This document shows, one piece after another, positions 9,775 through 19,002 of a DNA stretch of 64,000 bases. Source of the DNA: Burkholderia sp. FERM BP-3421. Its GTDB lineage: Bacteria > Pseudomonadota > Gammaproteobacteria > Burkholderiales > Burkholderiaceae. Position 1 is the stretch's first letter. Every line of letters starts with the position of its first letter. The translations under genes were made by a program, and so were the position numbers. A model generated the notes under the pieces. It did not search any database. It saw nothing but the letters and a program-made list of their open reading frames with translations, and was not told the origin of the DNA. The stretch spans positions 372,001 to 436,000 of the forward strand of contig NZ_CP117781.1 of the NCBI RefSeq assembly GCF_028657905.1, read 5' to 3'.

Positions 9775-10497
9775 ATGAGTGAATGGGGTTTTACCGTGGC
9801 GCGCCCGTCGGCCGCCTTGATGCAGCGCGCGCTGGACGGCGAGGTACAGATCTGGCGTGCGCGTCTCGACGAGGCAGGCTCGTACCTGAAGCTCGACTGC
9901 CTGTCGATCAGCGAACGCGAGCGGGCGGCGCGGCTGCGGTGGCGCGCGCATCGCGAGCTGTTCATGTTTGCCCGAGGGATGCTGCGCGTGGTGCTCGGCG
10001 CGTATCTCGACGTCGATCCGGCGCGGCTCGTGTTCGACGTCGAGGCGGGCGGCAAGCCGGTGCTGTTCGGTCGCGAGCTGCAATTCAACGTGAGCCATGC
10101 GGCGGGCGGCGTGCTGCTGGCCATCGGCGGCCGGCAGCGGGTGGGCTGCGACCTGGAGTCGATGCAGCGTCGCATCGACCTCGACGCGCTCGCCGAGACC
10201 GCGCTGGTCGGTGCGGAGCGCGACGGTTTCGCCAGGATGCCGGCGGCGGCGCGCAAGGGCTGGCTGTTGCAGATGTGGACGCGCAAGGAGGCGGTGTTGA
10301 AGGCTCAGGGCATCGGTATTGCCCGCGATCGGCGCGAGCTGACGCTCGCGTGGCCGGTCGCGGCGACGCGCGGCGCGTGCGACGACCGGACGGGCCGCTG
10401 GACGGTCGCGGACATCGCGCTGGGACCGACCTGGCGGGCGGCGGTCGCGACCGAGCAGGCGGGTGCCGTGCTGCGGGGCTATTGCCTCGGCTGGTAA
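9775..10497 (+). CDS. 4'-phosphopantetheinyl transferase, Sfp type
   Basis: Transfers the phosphopantetheine arm of CoA onto the Ser of acyl or peptidyl carrier proteins. The 240-residue protein has the Sfp-type length and both diagnostic motifs: VGCDLE at 123-128 (Mg ligands D126 and E128) and WTRKEAVLKAQG at 168-179 (E172, K176). The start is ATG 9775 with AGGAAG five bases upstream. A pathway-linked transferase next to a P450-KR-DH protein is strong evidence that a carrier-protein-based PKS/FAS or NRPS lies just left of the window. Confidence 0.92.
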   Translation: MSEWGFTVARPSAALMQRALDGEVQIWRARLDEAGSYLKLDCLSISERERAARLRWRAHRELFMFARGMLRVVLGAYLDVDPARLVFDVEAGGKPVLFGRELQFNVSHAAGGVLLAIGGRQRVGCDLESMQRRIDLDALAETALVGAERDGFARMPAAARKGWLLQMWTRKEAVLKAQGIGIARDRRELTLAWPVAATRGACDDRTGRWTVADIALGPTWRAAVATEQAGAVLRGYCLGW

Positions 10498-10575
10498 GCG
10501 CGGCGCAGGGAGGGCGGCGCGGCGCACGCGTCGGAATGCAACGCAATACGGACACCAAGAGGAAACCTGTCATCC

Positions 10576-11679
10576 ATGTCGAAATTTTCCGGCGACCTGC
10601 CATTCCGACGCTGGGTCGCGCGCCGCTGCCGCGCCGTATTGGCCGCGGGCGCGACCGTACTCGCCGCGGCATCGTTCGCGCTCGCGCCCGTCGGCGGGGC
10701 GCGCGCGGCGCCGCCCGTCGACAACTACGCGGCGACCCGCTATCCGATCATCCTGGTGCACGGGCTCACCGGCACCGACGACTACCTCGGCGTGCTGCCT
10801 TACTGGTACGGCATGCAGCAGGATCTCGAACGGCACGGCGCGACGGTATATGTGGCCAACCTGTCCGGTTTCCAGAGCGACCTGGGGCCGAACGGACGCG
10901 GCGAGCAGCTGCTCGCGTACGTGAAGCGGGTGCTGGCGCTCACCGGCGCGTCGAAGGTCAATCTGATCGGCCATAGCCAGGGCGGGCTGACCGCGCGCTA
11001 CGTCGCGACCGTCGCGCCTGCGCAGGTCGCCTCGGTCACGACCATCGCGACCCCGCATCGCGGCTCCCAATTCGCCGACTTCGTGCTGGCCGCGTTGCGG
11101 CTCGACCCGACCGGATTGTCGACGCCGGTATTCGGCGCGCTGCTGAACGTGTTCGGGATTCTGACCAGCAGCTCGCACAACACGAACCAGGATGCGATCG
11201 CGGCCCTGCGCGCGCTCAGTACGGACGACGCGACGGGCTTCAACCAGCTGTTGCCGAGCGCGGGGCTGGGGCGCGCGGGCGCCTGCGCGACCGGCGCGGG
11301 CAGCGAGAGCGTCGCGGGCAACCGCCACCTGCTGTATTCGTGGACGGGCAGCGCGTATCAACCGGTGTCGCTGCTCGGTCTCGTCACGGGCGCGGTCGAC
11401 ACGAGCGTGATCCCGCTCATCGATCCGGCCAACGTGCTCGACCCGTCGACCCTCGTGTTCCTGATGGCCGGCAACATCATGGCCTTGCAGCACGCGGGCC
11501 CGAACGACGGCTTCACGTCGGTGTGCAGCTCGCTGTACGGCACCGTGGTGTCGACCGGCTACAAGTGGAACCACTTCGATGCGATCAACCAGCTGCTCGG
11601 CGTGCGCGGCGCGTACGCGGCCGATCCCGTCGCGGTGATGCGGACCCATGCGAATCGCCTGAAACTGCAAGGCACTTGA
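10576..11679 (+). CDS. lipA: Secreted triacylglycerol lipase, subfamily I.2-like
   Basis: An alpha/beta-hydrolase of 367 residues with a long signal peptide (about 44 residues, cleavage near ARA-APP). It is built like the Burkholderia glumae/cepacia lipases: nucleophile elbow GHSQGG with Ser134, Asp311 (PNDGF) and His333 (WNHFD), plus Cys237 and Cys317 for the conserved disulfide. Spacing of Ser-Asp-His (177 and 22 residues) and of the Cys pair (80) is almost that of B. glumae LipA. These enzymes hydrolyse long-chain triglycerides after type II secretion and normally need a steric foldase (Lif/LipB) encoded immediately downstream. Here the next gene is a GGDEF-EAL protein and no foldase is present in the window. 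Confidence 0.93.
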   Translation: MSKFSGDLPFRRWVARRCRAVLAAGATVLAAASFALAPVGGARAAPPVDNYAATRYPIILVHGLTGTDDYLGVLPYWYGMQQDLERHGATVYVANLSGFQSDLGPNGRGEQLLAYVKRVLALTGASKVNLIGHSQGGLTARYVATVAPAQVASVTTIATPHRGSQFADFVLAALRLDPTGLSTPVFGALLNVFGILTSSSHNTNQDAIAALRALSTDDATGFNQLLPSAGLGRAGACATGAGSESVAGNRHLLYSWTGSAYQPVSLLGLVTGAVDTSVIPLIDPANVLDPSTLVFLMAGNIMALQHAGPNDGFTSVCSSLYGTVVSTGYKWNHFDAINQLLGVRGAYAADPVAVMRTHANRLKLQGT

Positions 11680-11732
11680 CGGACGGGCCCCACGCCGCTC
11701 CGGCCTGGGGCCATTGTGGACGAAGGAAGAAC

Positions 11733-14153
11733 GTGACTTCGAGCAAGCGCGATCAGGCGGACCACCGCCGTGGGGGGCGCGGCGCCGCGCGGCTGCGGCC
11801 CGCGCGTGACATCTGGCCGATCCTGCTGATGGTGACGGTGCTGGTGTGTGTCGTGATCATCACCCTCGCGGTGGTGTCGTTTCTGCGGGTGTACATCGGC
11901 GGCGAGAGCGCCTGGTCGAAATCGCAGAAGGACGCCGTGATCTATTTGAGCCGCTATGCGGAAACCGGCGACCCCGAGGCCTACCGCCGCTACGAGACGG
12001 CGATCGGCAAGCCCTATCTGCTCGGGCTCGCGCGCGCCGCGCTGCAACGGGATCCGCCCGATCGCGGGGCCGCGCGCCGCGCGATCGTCGCGAGCGGCAT
12101 CGAGCCGAGCGACGCGGCCGCGGCGGTCTGGCTGTTTCCCGCGCTGAGCTGGGTCACCAAGGTCGACTACGCGCTGCGCTGCTGGACCCAGGCCGATCTC
12201 GAACTGGCCGAGCTGGGCACGATCGCGCACGAACTGCGCGATCTCGTGCAGCGCGGCAACCTCGGCGATCCGCGCATCAGGCAGCTCGAATACCGGATCT
12301 GGGATATCAACGAGCGCGTGTCGGGGCTGCCCGATCACTTTTCCAGCTCGCTGAGCGCGGAATTCCGGTCGAGCGTCGCGCTGCTGCTCGCCTGCTATGT
12401 CGCGGCGTCGCTGTTCCTGATGTACCTGACGCTCGTGTGGGCGCGCCGGCTCGCGCTGCAGCGCCTGTCGATTCAGACCGCGCTCGAACGCAGCGAGGCG
12501 CGTGCGGAGGCGGCGCTGAGCGCGGTGGCCGAGGCGGTGATCACGATCAGCGTCGCGAAGCAGATCGACTCGATCAACAAGGCCGCCGAGCAGTTGCTCG
12601 GCCACGCGTCCGCCGACTGCGCGGGCGCGCCGATGGCGGCGATGCTGATGCTGCTCGACAGGGAGACGGGCGCGGTGATCGACGTGGTCGACGAGTACCG
12701 GCAGAACGGCACGCGCGAGCCGGTGCGGCGCAAGGCGCATCTGCTGCGCCGGGACAACGCGAAGATCGTCGTGCAGACGCTGATCTCCGAGATGGGCGAC
12801 GACGCGCGCGGCCACGTCGGCTACGTGCTGATCCTGCGCAACATGACGAGGGAGCAGCAGTTCCTCGAAAGCCTCGCGTGGCAGGCGACGCACGATGTGT
12901 TGACGGGGCTCGTGAATCGCGTCGAGTTCGAGCGGCGGCTGGAAACGACGCTGTTCGAGCCGGCCCGCGACGGCGCGACGCTGCTGATGCTCGATCTCGA
13001 TCGTTTCAAGGAAGTGAACGACACCTGCGGCCATGCGGCCGGCGATGCGATGCTGCGCGAAGTGACGCAGCGCTTTCGCAACTGCCTCGACGACGACGAC
13101 GTGCTTGCGCGGCTCGGCGGCGACGAGTTCGGCGTGTTGCTGCCGGGCGGCGCGGGCGCGTGGCCGTCGAAGAACAAGGCCGAGCGCCTGCGCCGCAGCC
13201 TGGAGGATTTCGTGTTCAGCTGGGAGGGCGAGCGGTTCCGCGTGAGCGTCAGCATCGGCATGCTGGAGCTTGAGCGCGCGCCGCACAGCCTCGAAGAAGC
13301 GGTGAAGCTTGCCGACATCGCGTGCTACATCGCGAAGGAGCGCGGCCGCAACCGGATCCAGCTCGCGGACCCGAGCGACCTGCAGCAGGCGCGCCACGTC
13401 GGCGACGTGCAGTGGAGCCGGCGCATCAAGACCGCGCTCGAAGCGGACGGCTTCCGGCTGTACGTCCAGCCGATCGTCGGGACCGATGCGTCGGGCGCGG
13501 TGCCCGAGCGGGCGGAACTGCTGCTGCGCATGGTGGGCGACGCGGGGCATGACGTGTCGCCCGCGGCCTTCCTGCCGGCGGCCGAGCGATATGGATTGAT
13601 GGGGCTCATCGATCGCTGGGTGATCCGCACCGTGTTCCGCAAGCTGGGCGCGCTCGCCGCGCGCGAGTATCGCGAATACAACGTGAACCTGTCGGGTGCG
13701 TCGATTTCCGACGAACGGTTTCTCGAATTCGTCGTGACGGAGTTGCTTGCGTCGGGGCTCGATCCGAAAGCGGTCTGCTTCGAGATCACCGAGACGATCG
13801 CGGTGAAGAATCTCGATCTCGCGTCGCGCTTCATCAACGAATTGCGCGCGGTGGGCTGCCGCTTCGCGCTCGACGATTTCGGTGCGGGGATGTCCTCGTT
13901 CCTGTACCTGCGCAACCTGCCGATCGATTACCTGAAGATCGACGGCGAGTTCGTGTCGAACATGCTGTCGGACCGGGTCAGCTACGGCGTCGTCAGCGCG
14001 ATCAACGAAGTCGCGCACTCGATGCGCTGCGGCACGGTGGCCGAGCATGTGGAATCGGCGGCCGAACTGCGGGTGCTGCGCGAGCTGGGGATCGATTTCT
14101 ACCAGGGTTACTACTTTGCGAAGCCGTCGCCGTGGCGCGAGGGCGGGTATTGA
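11733..14153 (+). CDS. Membrane-bound GGDEF-EAL cyclic-di-GMP protein with PAS-like domain
   Basis: An 806-residue protein for turnover or sensing of cyclic di-GMP. Start GTG 11733 is chosen for the AAGGAAG six bases upstream. Order: membrane segment (about 28-52), periplasmic sensor region of about 160 residues, second membrane segment (about 215-237), PAS-like region, GGDEF with the intact site GGDEF at 462-466, then EAL. The EAL signature reads ELL at 595-597 and other EAL-domain motifs (NLSG, EITET, DDFG, KIDGEFV, AEHVE) are present. So the synthase site looks competent and the phosphodiesterase site probably usable. It stands between the lipase and the undA-like gene, all on one strand with short gaps, but co-regulation is unproven. 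Confidence 0.9.
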   Translation: MTSSKRDQADHRRGGRGAARLRPARDIWPILLMVTVLVCVVIITLAVVSFLRVYIGGESAWSKSQKDAVIYLSRYAETGDPEAYRRYETAIGKPYLLGLARAALQRDPPDRGAARRAIVASGIEPSDAAAAVWLFPALSWVTKVDYALRCWTQADLELAELGTIAHELRDLVQRGNLGDPRIRQLEYRIWDINERVSGLPDHFSSSLSAEFRSSVALLLACYVAASLFLMYLTLVWARRLALQRLSIQTALERSEARAEAALSAVAEAVITISVAKQIDSINKAAEQLLGHASADCAGAPMAAMLMLLDRETGAVIDVVDEYRQNGTREPVRRKAHLLRRDNAKIVVQTLISEMGDDARGHVGYVLILRNMTREQQFLESLAWQATHDVLTGLVNRVEFERRLETTLFEPARDGATLLMLDLDRFKEVNDTCGHAAGDAMLREVTQRFRNCLDDDDVLARLGGDEFGVLLPGGAGAWPSKNKAERLRRSLEDFVFSWEGERFRVSVSIGMLELERAPHSLEEAVKLADIACYIAKERGRNRIQLADPSDLQQARHVGDVQWSRRIKTALEADGFRLYVQPIVGTDASGAVPERAELLLRMVGDAGHDVSPAAFLPAAERYGLMGLIDRWVIRTVFRKLGALAAREYREYNVNLSGASISDERFLEFVVTELLASGLDPKAVCFEITETIAVKNLDLASRFINELRAVGCRFALDDFGAGMSSFLYLRNLPIDYLKIDGEFVSNMLSDRVSYGVVSAINEVAHSMRCGTVAEHVESAAELRVLRELGIDFYQGYYFAKPSPWREGGY

Positions 14154-14186
14154 CGTGAACACGTGAAGTCATACAAGGAGAGGAAC

Positions 14187-14927
14187 GTGCACATTCCATT
14201 CGAAAGAGAGGGCGACCTGATGGATATCGCCAGCTATCCGCATTGGTTGGAGGACATGGTGGGCGAGGTGCGTGAGGCGCGCGACCGCGTGCGCTTCCAC
14301 GAGGTGTTTACGTTGATGCGCGACGGCCGGCTCGGCGACGAGCAGGTGCGCGCGTTCTTCGTGAATGGCTGGCCGGTGGTCGAGCAGTTTCCGAAGTACA
14401 TGTCGATGAACCTGTTGAAGGCGAACGGCGAGCAGTCGCCGGGCGAGGAGAAGGCGCGCCGCTATCTGATCCGCAATATCCGGGTCGAGCTGAACCATGT
14501 CGAGTACTGGGCGGATTGGGCGCAGGCGTGCGGCATCGAGCGGCGCGTGCTCAGCGACGGCGAGAGCCCGCCGGCGGCGCTCGCGTTGAGCCACTGGTGC
14601 TGGAAGAGCAGCAGCGTGGATTCGCTCGCGGCAAGCATCGCGGCGACCAATTACGCGATCGAGGGCGTGACGGGGGAATGGAGCGCGGATCTGTGCCGGT
14701 CGGAGGCGTACGAGCAACTGTTCGGCGCGGAGGTGCGCGGCCGCGCGATGCGCTGGCTGCGGCTGCATTCGAGCTATGACGACAAGCATCCGTGGGAGGC
14801 GCTGGATATCGTGGCGACGCTGCTTGGGCACGCGCCGAGCGCCGAGCAGGTGCGGGATGTCGCGGCAGGGGTGGAGCGGAGCTTCAGGTATTTCGAGATG
14901 AGCTTGGGCTGCTGTTTGGAGGGGTGA
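14187..14927 (+). CDS. undA: UndA-like fatty-acid oxidative decarboxylase (heme-oxygenase-like diiron)
   Basis: UndA converts medium-chain fatty acids such as lauric acid to a terminal alkene (1-undecene) and CO2 using a non-heme iron site in a heme-oxygenase-like fold. Starting at GTG 14187 (AAGGAGAGG just upstream) gives 246 residues, and the iron ligands then fall at E101, H104, E159 and H194, the numbering I recall for Pseudomonas UndA. Long blocks agree with UndA as I remember it: RNIRVELNH, LSHWCW, NYAIEG, GEWSA, DDKHPWEALD. GTG 14163 is an alternative start with a poorer ribosome site. PqqC and TenA share the fold but lack this pattern. It lies 33 bases after the GGDEF-EAL gene; a lipase two genes upstream could supply fatty acids, which is inference. 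Confidence 0.85.
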   Translation: MHIPFEREGDLMDIASYPHWLEDMVGEVREARDRVRFHEVFTLMRDGRLGDEQVRAFFVNGWPVVEQFPKYMSMNLLKANGEQSPGEEKARRYLIRNIRVELNHVEYWADWAQACGIERRVLSDGESPPAALALSHWCWKSSSVDSLAASIAATNYAIEGVTGEWSADLCRSEAYEQLFGAEVRGRAMRWLRLHSSYDDKHPWEALDIVATLLGHAPSAEQVRDVAAGVERSFRYFEMSLGCCLEG

Positions 14928-15327
14928 GGGGCTGGGTGGTTGAGTGGTTCTGGATGGGTGGCTTTTTGGGAGGTGCCGTCTCGAAAAGTATCCTTGCAAG
15001 GATGCGTTCCGCATGCGTTTCGATGGAAGCGTAGAAGGGGGGCGGAGTGCATCGCCGCGTATTCAGGCCGGATGACCGGCTGATCGATGGATGCGAGATC
15101 GCGGGGCCCATTTCCTGCATTTTTCCCGCGTTGGGTGGAATGGTTACTGCTGTTTGTGTGGTCGGCTTTAAGGATTGTTTGGATTTTCGTGACGACTCCG
15201 CCGCATAGCCATCCTAAGTTCACGCAGAATCTCGTTCATCGATTGCGATCGTTTGTACAATCCGGCATGTGGGCCGGACAGCAATTTCTGTCGGCGATTA
15301 TCTTAAATAGAACGAAAGGTATGCCCG
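14928..15327. other. Intergenic region between undA-like gene and vgrG
   Basis: About 400 bases without a convincing gene. The first part is G/T-rich; the middle holds a perfect 14-base palindrome (14990-15003). The stretch 15120-15320 is clearly less GC-rich than its surroundings and probably carries the vgrG promoter, but no clean -35/-10 pair stands out. GAAAGG at 15314-15319 is the likely ribosome site for vgrG. Confidence 0.5.
14990..15003. repeat. Perfect 14-base palindrome ATCCTTGCAAGGAT
   Basis: ATCCTTGCAAGGAT is its own reverse complement. It lies 63 bases after the undA-like stop and 325 bases before vgrG, in non-coding DNA, with no T run after it, so it is not a typical terminator. 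A dimeric regulator site is possible; function unknown. Confidence 0.6.
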
Positions 15328-18011
15328 ATGGATGCGCACCAGCTGATGCTGAGCATCAGGAGTGGCCTGATCCAGCAAGACCGACTGTTGCGGCTGGATA
15401 CACCGCTGCCGGCGAACACGTTCGTTCCCAGGCGCGCGTTGGCGGTCTCGGCACTCGGTCGTGATTTCAGCTGGACCGTCGATGTCGTGTCCGGGGCGGG
15501 CGACGTCGAACTGAAGAAGCTGATCGCGCAGCCCGTCACCGCGTGGCTGCAGCAGGCCGACAAATCGTATCGCCCGTTCAACGGCTACGTGCACACGGCC
15601 CGCCGCCTGGGCGCGGACGGCGGCCTGACGAGCTATCAGCTGGTGTTCGCGTCGTGGCTGCACTTCCTGCGTTTCCGGCGCGACGAGCGCATCTGGCAGG
15701 ACCGTCCCGCCGACGCGATCATTGCCGACGTCTTCAACGAACACCCCCAGGCCCGGGGGCACTTCCAGTTCGCGCTGTCGAAGCCGCTGCCGTCGCGTTC
15801 CTACTGCCGCCAAAGCGAAACCGACTGGAACTTCGTGCACCGCCTGCTCGAAGCGGAGGGCCTGTACGGCTTCTGGCGTCACGCCGACGACGGCAAGTCG
15901 CATACGTTCGTCATCACCGACACGCCGCAGTCGCTCGATGCGATGACGCCGGACACAATCCGCTTCCACCGCGCCGATCTCGGCAGCGAGCGCGACGCGC
16001 TCACGCAGTGGGCCGGCTCGCGCACGCTGCAAAGCACTGCGTTCGCGTCGCGCACGTTCGACTACAAGCAGCCGTCGACGCTGCACAACCCGAAAGGCAC
16101 GTCGTTGCCGACCAAGGCGAACCAGGGCGAGCTGCCGGGGCAGACCGAGGTCTACGAATACACGGGTGCGTACACCTACGGCCCGCAGGCGAACGGCGAC
16201 CGGCTGTCGGCGATCCGGCTCGAGGAATGGGAGTCGCGCGCGAAGCGTTTCCACGGCGTGGGCGGCGCGGCGCGGACGCGGGCCGCCGTTTCCATCTCGC
16301 CGGGCATCCGGAGCACGACCGCGACGCGGCCGAGCAGCGCGAGTTCGTGATCATCGGGATCACGCGCGTGATCGAGAACAACCTGCCGCTCGGCGGCGGG
16401 GAGACGAACTTCCCGCACAGCCTCGCGGGTGTGATCGCCGAGGCGCGCGACAGGCGCATCCGCCGCGGCGAGCGTGCCGCACGCGGGCGATGGCGCGCAA
16501 GGGTTCTACCACGTCGAGATCGAGGCGCAGCGCGCGTCGGTGCCGTACCGCAGCGCGTTCGAGCATGCGAAGCCCGAGATGCATCTGGAGACGGCGATCG
16601 TGGTGGGGCCGAAGGGCGAGGAGGTGATACCGACGACCTGAACCGTCACAAGGTGCAGTTCGTGGGACCGCCTGAACGCGGGCGACGAGCGCGCGTCGTG
16701 CTGGCTGCGCGCGGCGTTCTCGGACAGCGGTGCGGGCTACGGCGCGGTGCATCCGCTGCGGGTGGGCGAGGAGGTGATCGTCGACTATGTGGGCGGCGAC
16801 TGCGATCGGCCGCTGATTACCGCGCGGGTTTATAACGGGCGGTGAAGCCGCAGTGGCATTCGAACGGGATCCTGTCGGGCTACCGCACGAAGGAATACGC
16901 GGGCAGCGGCTACAACCAGATGGTGTTCGACGATGCGACGGGCCAGAACCGCGCGCAGTTGTTCAGCAGCCAGGGCAATACGCACCTGCATCTGGGCTAC
17001 CTGATCCAGCAGGACGGGAATGCGCGCGGGCCGTTCCTCGGGCAGGGCTTCGATCTGCGCACGGACGCCTACGGCGCGGTGCGGGCGGCGGCCTGTATGT
17101 GACGACCTATCCGAAATCGGCGGCGAGCCAGCCGTTCGACGCGAGCGACACGCATCGCCAGGGGCAACGCGCAGCAGCTGCTCGACGCGCTGTCGAACGC
17201 GAGCGCGACCCATCACGCGGAGAGTTTGAGCGAAGGGCGCGCGGCGCTGGGCGCGCTGAGCGACGTGACGCGCGACACGAAGCCGGGCGGCGCGACGGGC
17301 GGGCGCACGGCGGGCGGCGGGACGGGCTCGGCGGCGGCGTTCAAGGAGCCGGCGATGCTGTTCGGGAGCCCGGCGGGGATCGGTCTGTCGACGCAGCAGA
17401 GCACGCAGATCAGCGCGGACCAGCACATCAACGTGGTGAGCGGACACAGCACGCACGTGGCGGCAGGGAAGTCGCTGATCGCGAGCGTGACGGAGAAGCT
17501 GAGCCTGTTCGCGCAGAACGCGGGGATGAAGCTGTTCGCGGGCAAGGGCAAGGTGGAGATCCAGGCGCACTCGGACAACATCGAGCTGACGGCGCAGAAG
17601 ACGGTGAAGATCCTGTCGGCGACGCAGACGATCGAGGTGGCCTCGCCGAAGGAGGTGCTGCTGACCTCGGGCGGCGCGTACGTGCGCATCGCGGGCGGCA
17701 ACATCGAGATCCACGCGCCGGGCAAGATCGACATCAAGGGCGCGACGCACAGCTTTGACGGGCCAACCGCGCAAGGTTACGTGCCACCTAGCCTACCTCA
17801 TGCCAGTGGCGTTCAGCGTTATCACGAACAGTTCCATTTGGTCGACGACGATGGAGAGACGGTATTGCCACACACTCGCTACGAGGTCGAGAGCGAGTCG
17901 GGACAGGTGTGGAGCGGCTTCAGCGATGCAAACGGATTGACCGAGCATATCCACACCGATCAACCGGAGTCACTTTCCCTGACGGTGTATAAGGAGATCG
18001 AGTATGACTGA
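15328..18011 (+). pseudogene. vgrG: vgrG, type VI secretion spike with DUF2345, interrupted by about seven small indels
   Basis: VgrG trimers tip the T6SS needle and carry effectors. The N-terminal gp27-like part (from ATG 15328) is intact to about 16255. After that the VgrG frame is recoverable only by correcting small indels: one base lost near 16265, one gained near 16455 (GACAGGCGC), one lost near 16625, two lost near 16664, one lost near 16841, four lost near 17085 and one gained in GGGG near 17162. From 17226 the frame is open through DUF2345 (repetitive beta-helix, about 17400-17750) and a C-terminal extension from about 17760. Corrected length is about 896 residues. The damaged stretch is the part most conserved among vgrG paralogues, so collapsed reads from a multicopy gene are as likely as real decay. 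The 3' end overlaps the effector start. Confidence 0.85.
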
Positions 18012-19002
18012 GACGAAGAAGCATAAAACCGTGAAGCGTCATGTGAAGCATGCGTCGACAACTGGAACCGATCAAAATTCATTGGTGAAAGCCATCGTGA
18101 AGAACGACACTGGAGAGTGGGTTCGCCCCATGACAGGAAATAAGTTCTACATCGACGAGGCGGCACGATTTCCTGCGATTACATTCGAGATCAAGACAGA
18201 TGCTGCGTCACCTTATGAATGGAAATGGATGATTGTATGGGATGCGCAGGTGAGTTCGTTGCGTGAATCGGAAAAGCGTGGAAGGAAGGTCAGGTCGTTC
18301 TCAGAGACGGGCTCATTCACAAGCAATGACACGATCTGGGAAGCAAGGCTGAACGAGAGGATCATTGGTGGCAAGCTATCCGTTGAAGTCAAGGCAGGGG
18401 CAGCCGAGTTCCGACGAACGGTGTTCATTCTGGGGAAAAACCCGTCAAAGGATGACGTTCTGACGTACCTCAAGGCAATTCCAAATACAGTGGGTTTCGA
18501 ACTTATCCTTGAGAAGGAGAGTCGATTCAAAAACTTCATCAACGCAGATAGTGAACCAGTGGTCGCTGGCGATGAAGGCTATGGGATGACCCAAATGACG
18601 AATCCTGCGCCAAGTTACGAGCAGGTTTGGAACTGGAAAGAGAACATCAAGGCAGGCGCGTCGCTTTATCAGCAGAAACAAAGAGAAGCTATCAATGGCT
18701 TCAAAGGTCTGCCCTATACGGACGACCAGCTAAAACGCGAGACCTTTGCCAGATGGAACGGTGGTAGTTATTACGAAGCAAACAAGACCACGGGACAACT
18801 TGAACGTCGGGATGTGTTGTGTGACACGCAGACAGGTAACATTGGATGGAGCATGAAGGATCCCAAGAACGCTGGGAAAACCGAGGCCGAACTTCACGAT
18901 CGAGATCTCGAACAGTACAAGAAAATGGATAAAGGTCAGGATAAAGAGCATCGTTGGATGTATTCAGGAATCTGTTATGTCGATCACATCTTTGGTAACT
19001 AA
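18004..19002 (+). CDS. Candidate T6SS effector with lysozyme/transglycosylase-like C-terminal domain
   Basis: A 332-residue protein whose ATG overlaps the vgrG stop region by eight bases. Residues 1-25 are Lys/His-rich; residues 26-150 form a beta-rich region I do not recognise, perhaps for VgrG docking. From about 160 a lysozyme-like (GH23/SLT-type) arrangement appears: catalytic-Glu candidate in KESRF (E172), GYGMTQMTNP at 192-201 (compare the GLMQLMP motif of transglycosylases) and ARWNGGSYY at 249-257 (compare the YNAG motif). There is no signal peptide, as expected for T6SS delivery. Base composition is clearly more AT-rich than neighbouring genes, suggesting recent acquisition. Inferred activity: cleavage of peptidoglycan in target bacteria. 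The whole-protein family is not one I can name. Confidence 0.75.
   Translation: MTETKKHKTVKRHVKHASTTGTDQNSLVKAIVKNDTGEWVRPMTGNKFYIDEAARFPAITFEIKTDAASPYEWKWMIVWDAQVSSLRESEKRGRKVRSFSETGSFTSNDTIWEARLNERIIGGKLSVEVKAGAAEFRRTVFILGKNPSKDDVLTYLKAIPNTVGFELILEKESRFKNFINADSEPVVAGDEGYGMTQMTNPAPSYEQVWNWKENIKAGASLYQQKQREAINGFKGLPYTDDQLKRETFARWNGGSYYEANKTTGQLERRDVLCDTQTGNIGWSMKDPKNAGKTEAELHDRDLEQYKKMDKGQDKEHRWMYSGICYVDHIFGN

Noticed and set aside
11559..14162. 867-codon open frame on the minus strand opposite the GGDEF-EAL gene
   Set aside because: No recognisable domain, and the plus strand has intact GGDEF and EAL motifs.
16842..17102. Separate small gene between vgrG fragments
   Set aside because: It is the continuation of vgrG after a one-base loss; the protein joins smoothly on both sides when indels are corrected.
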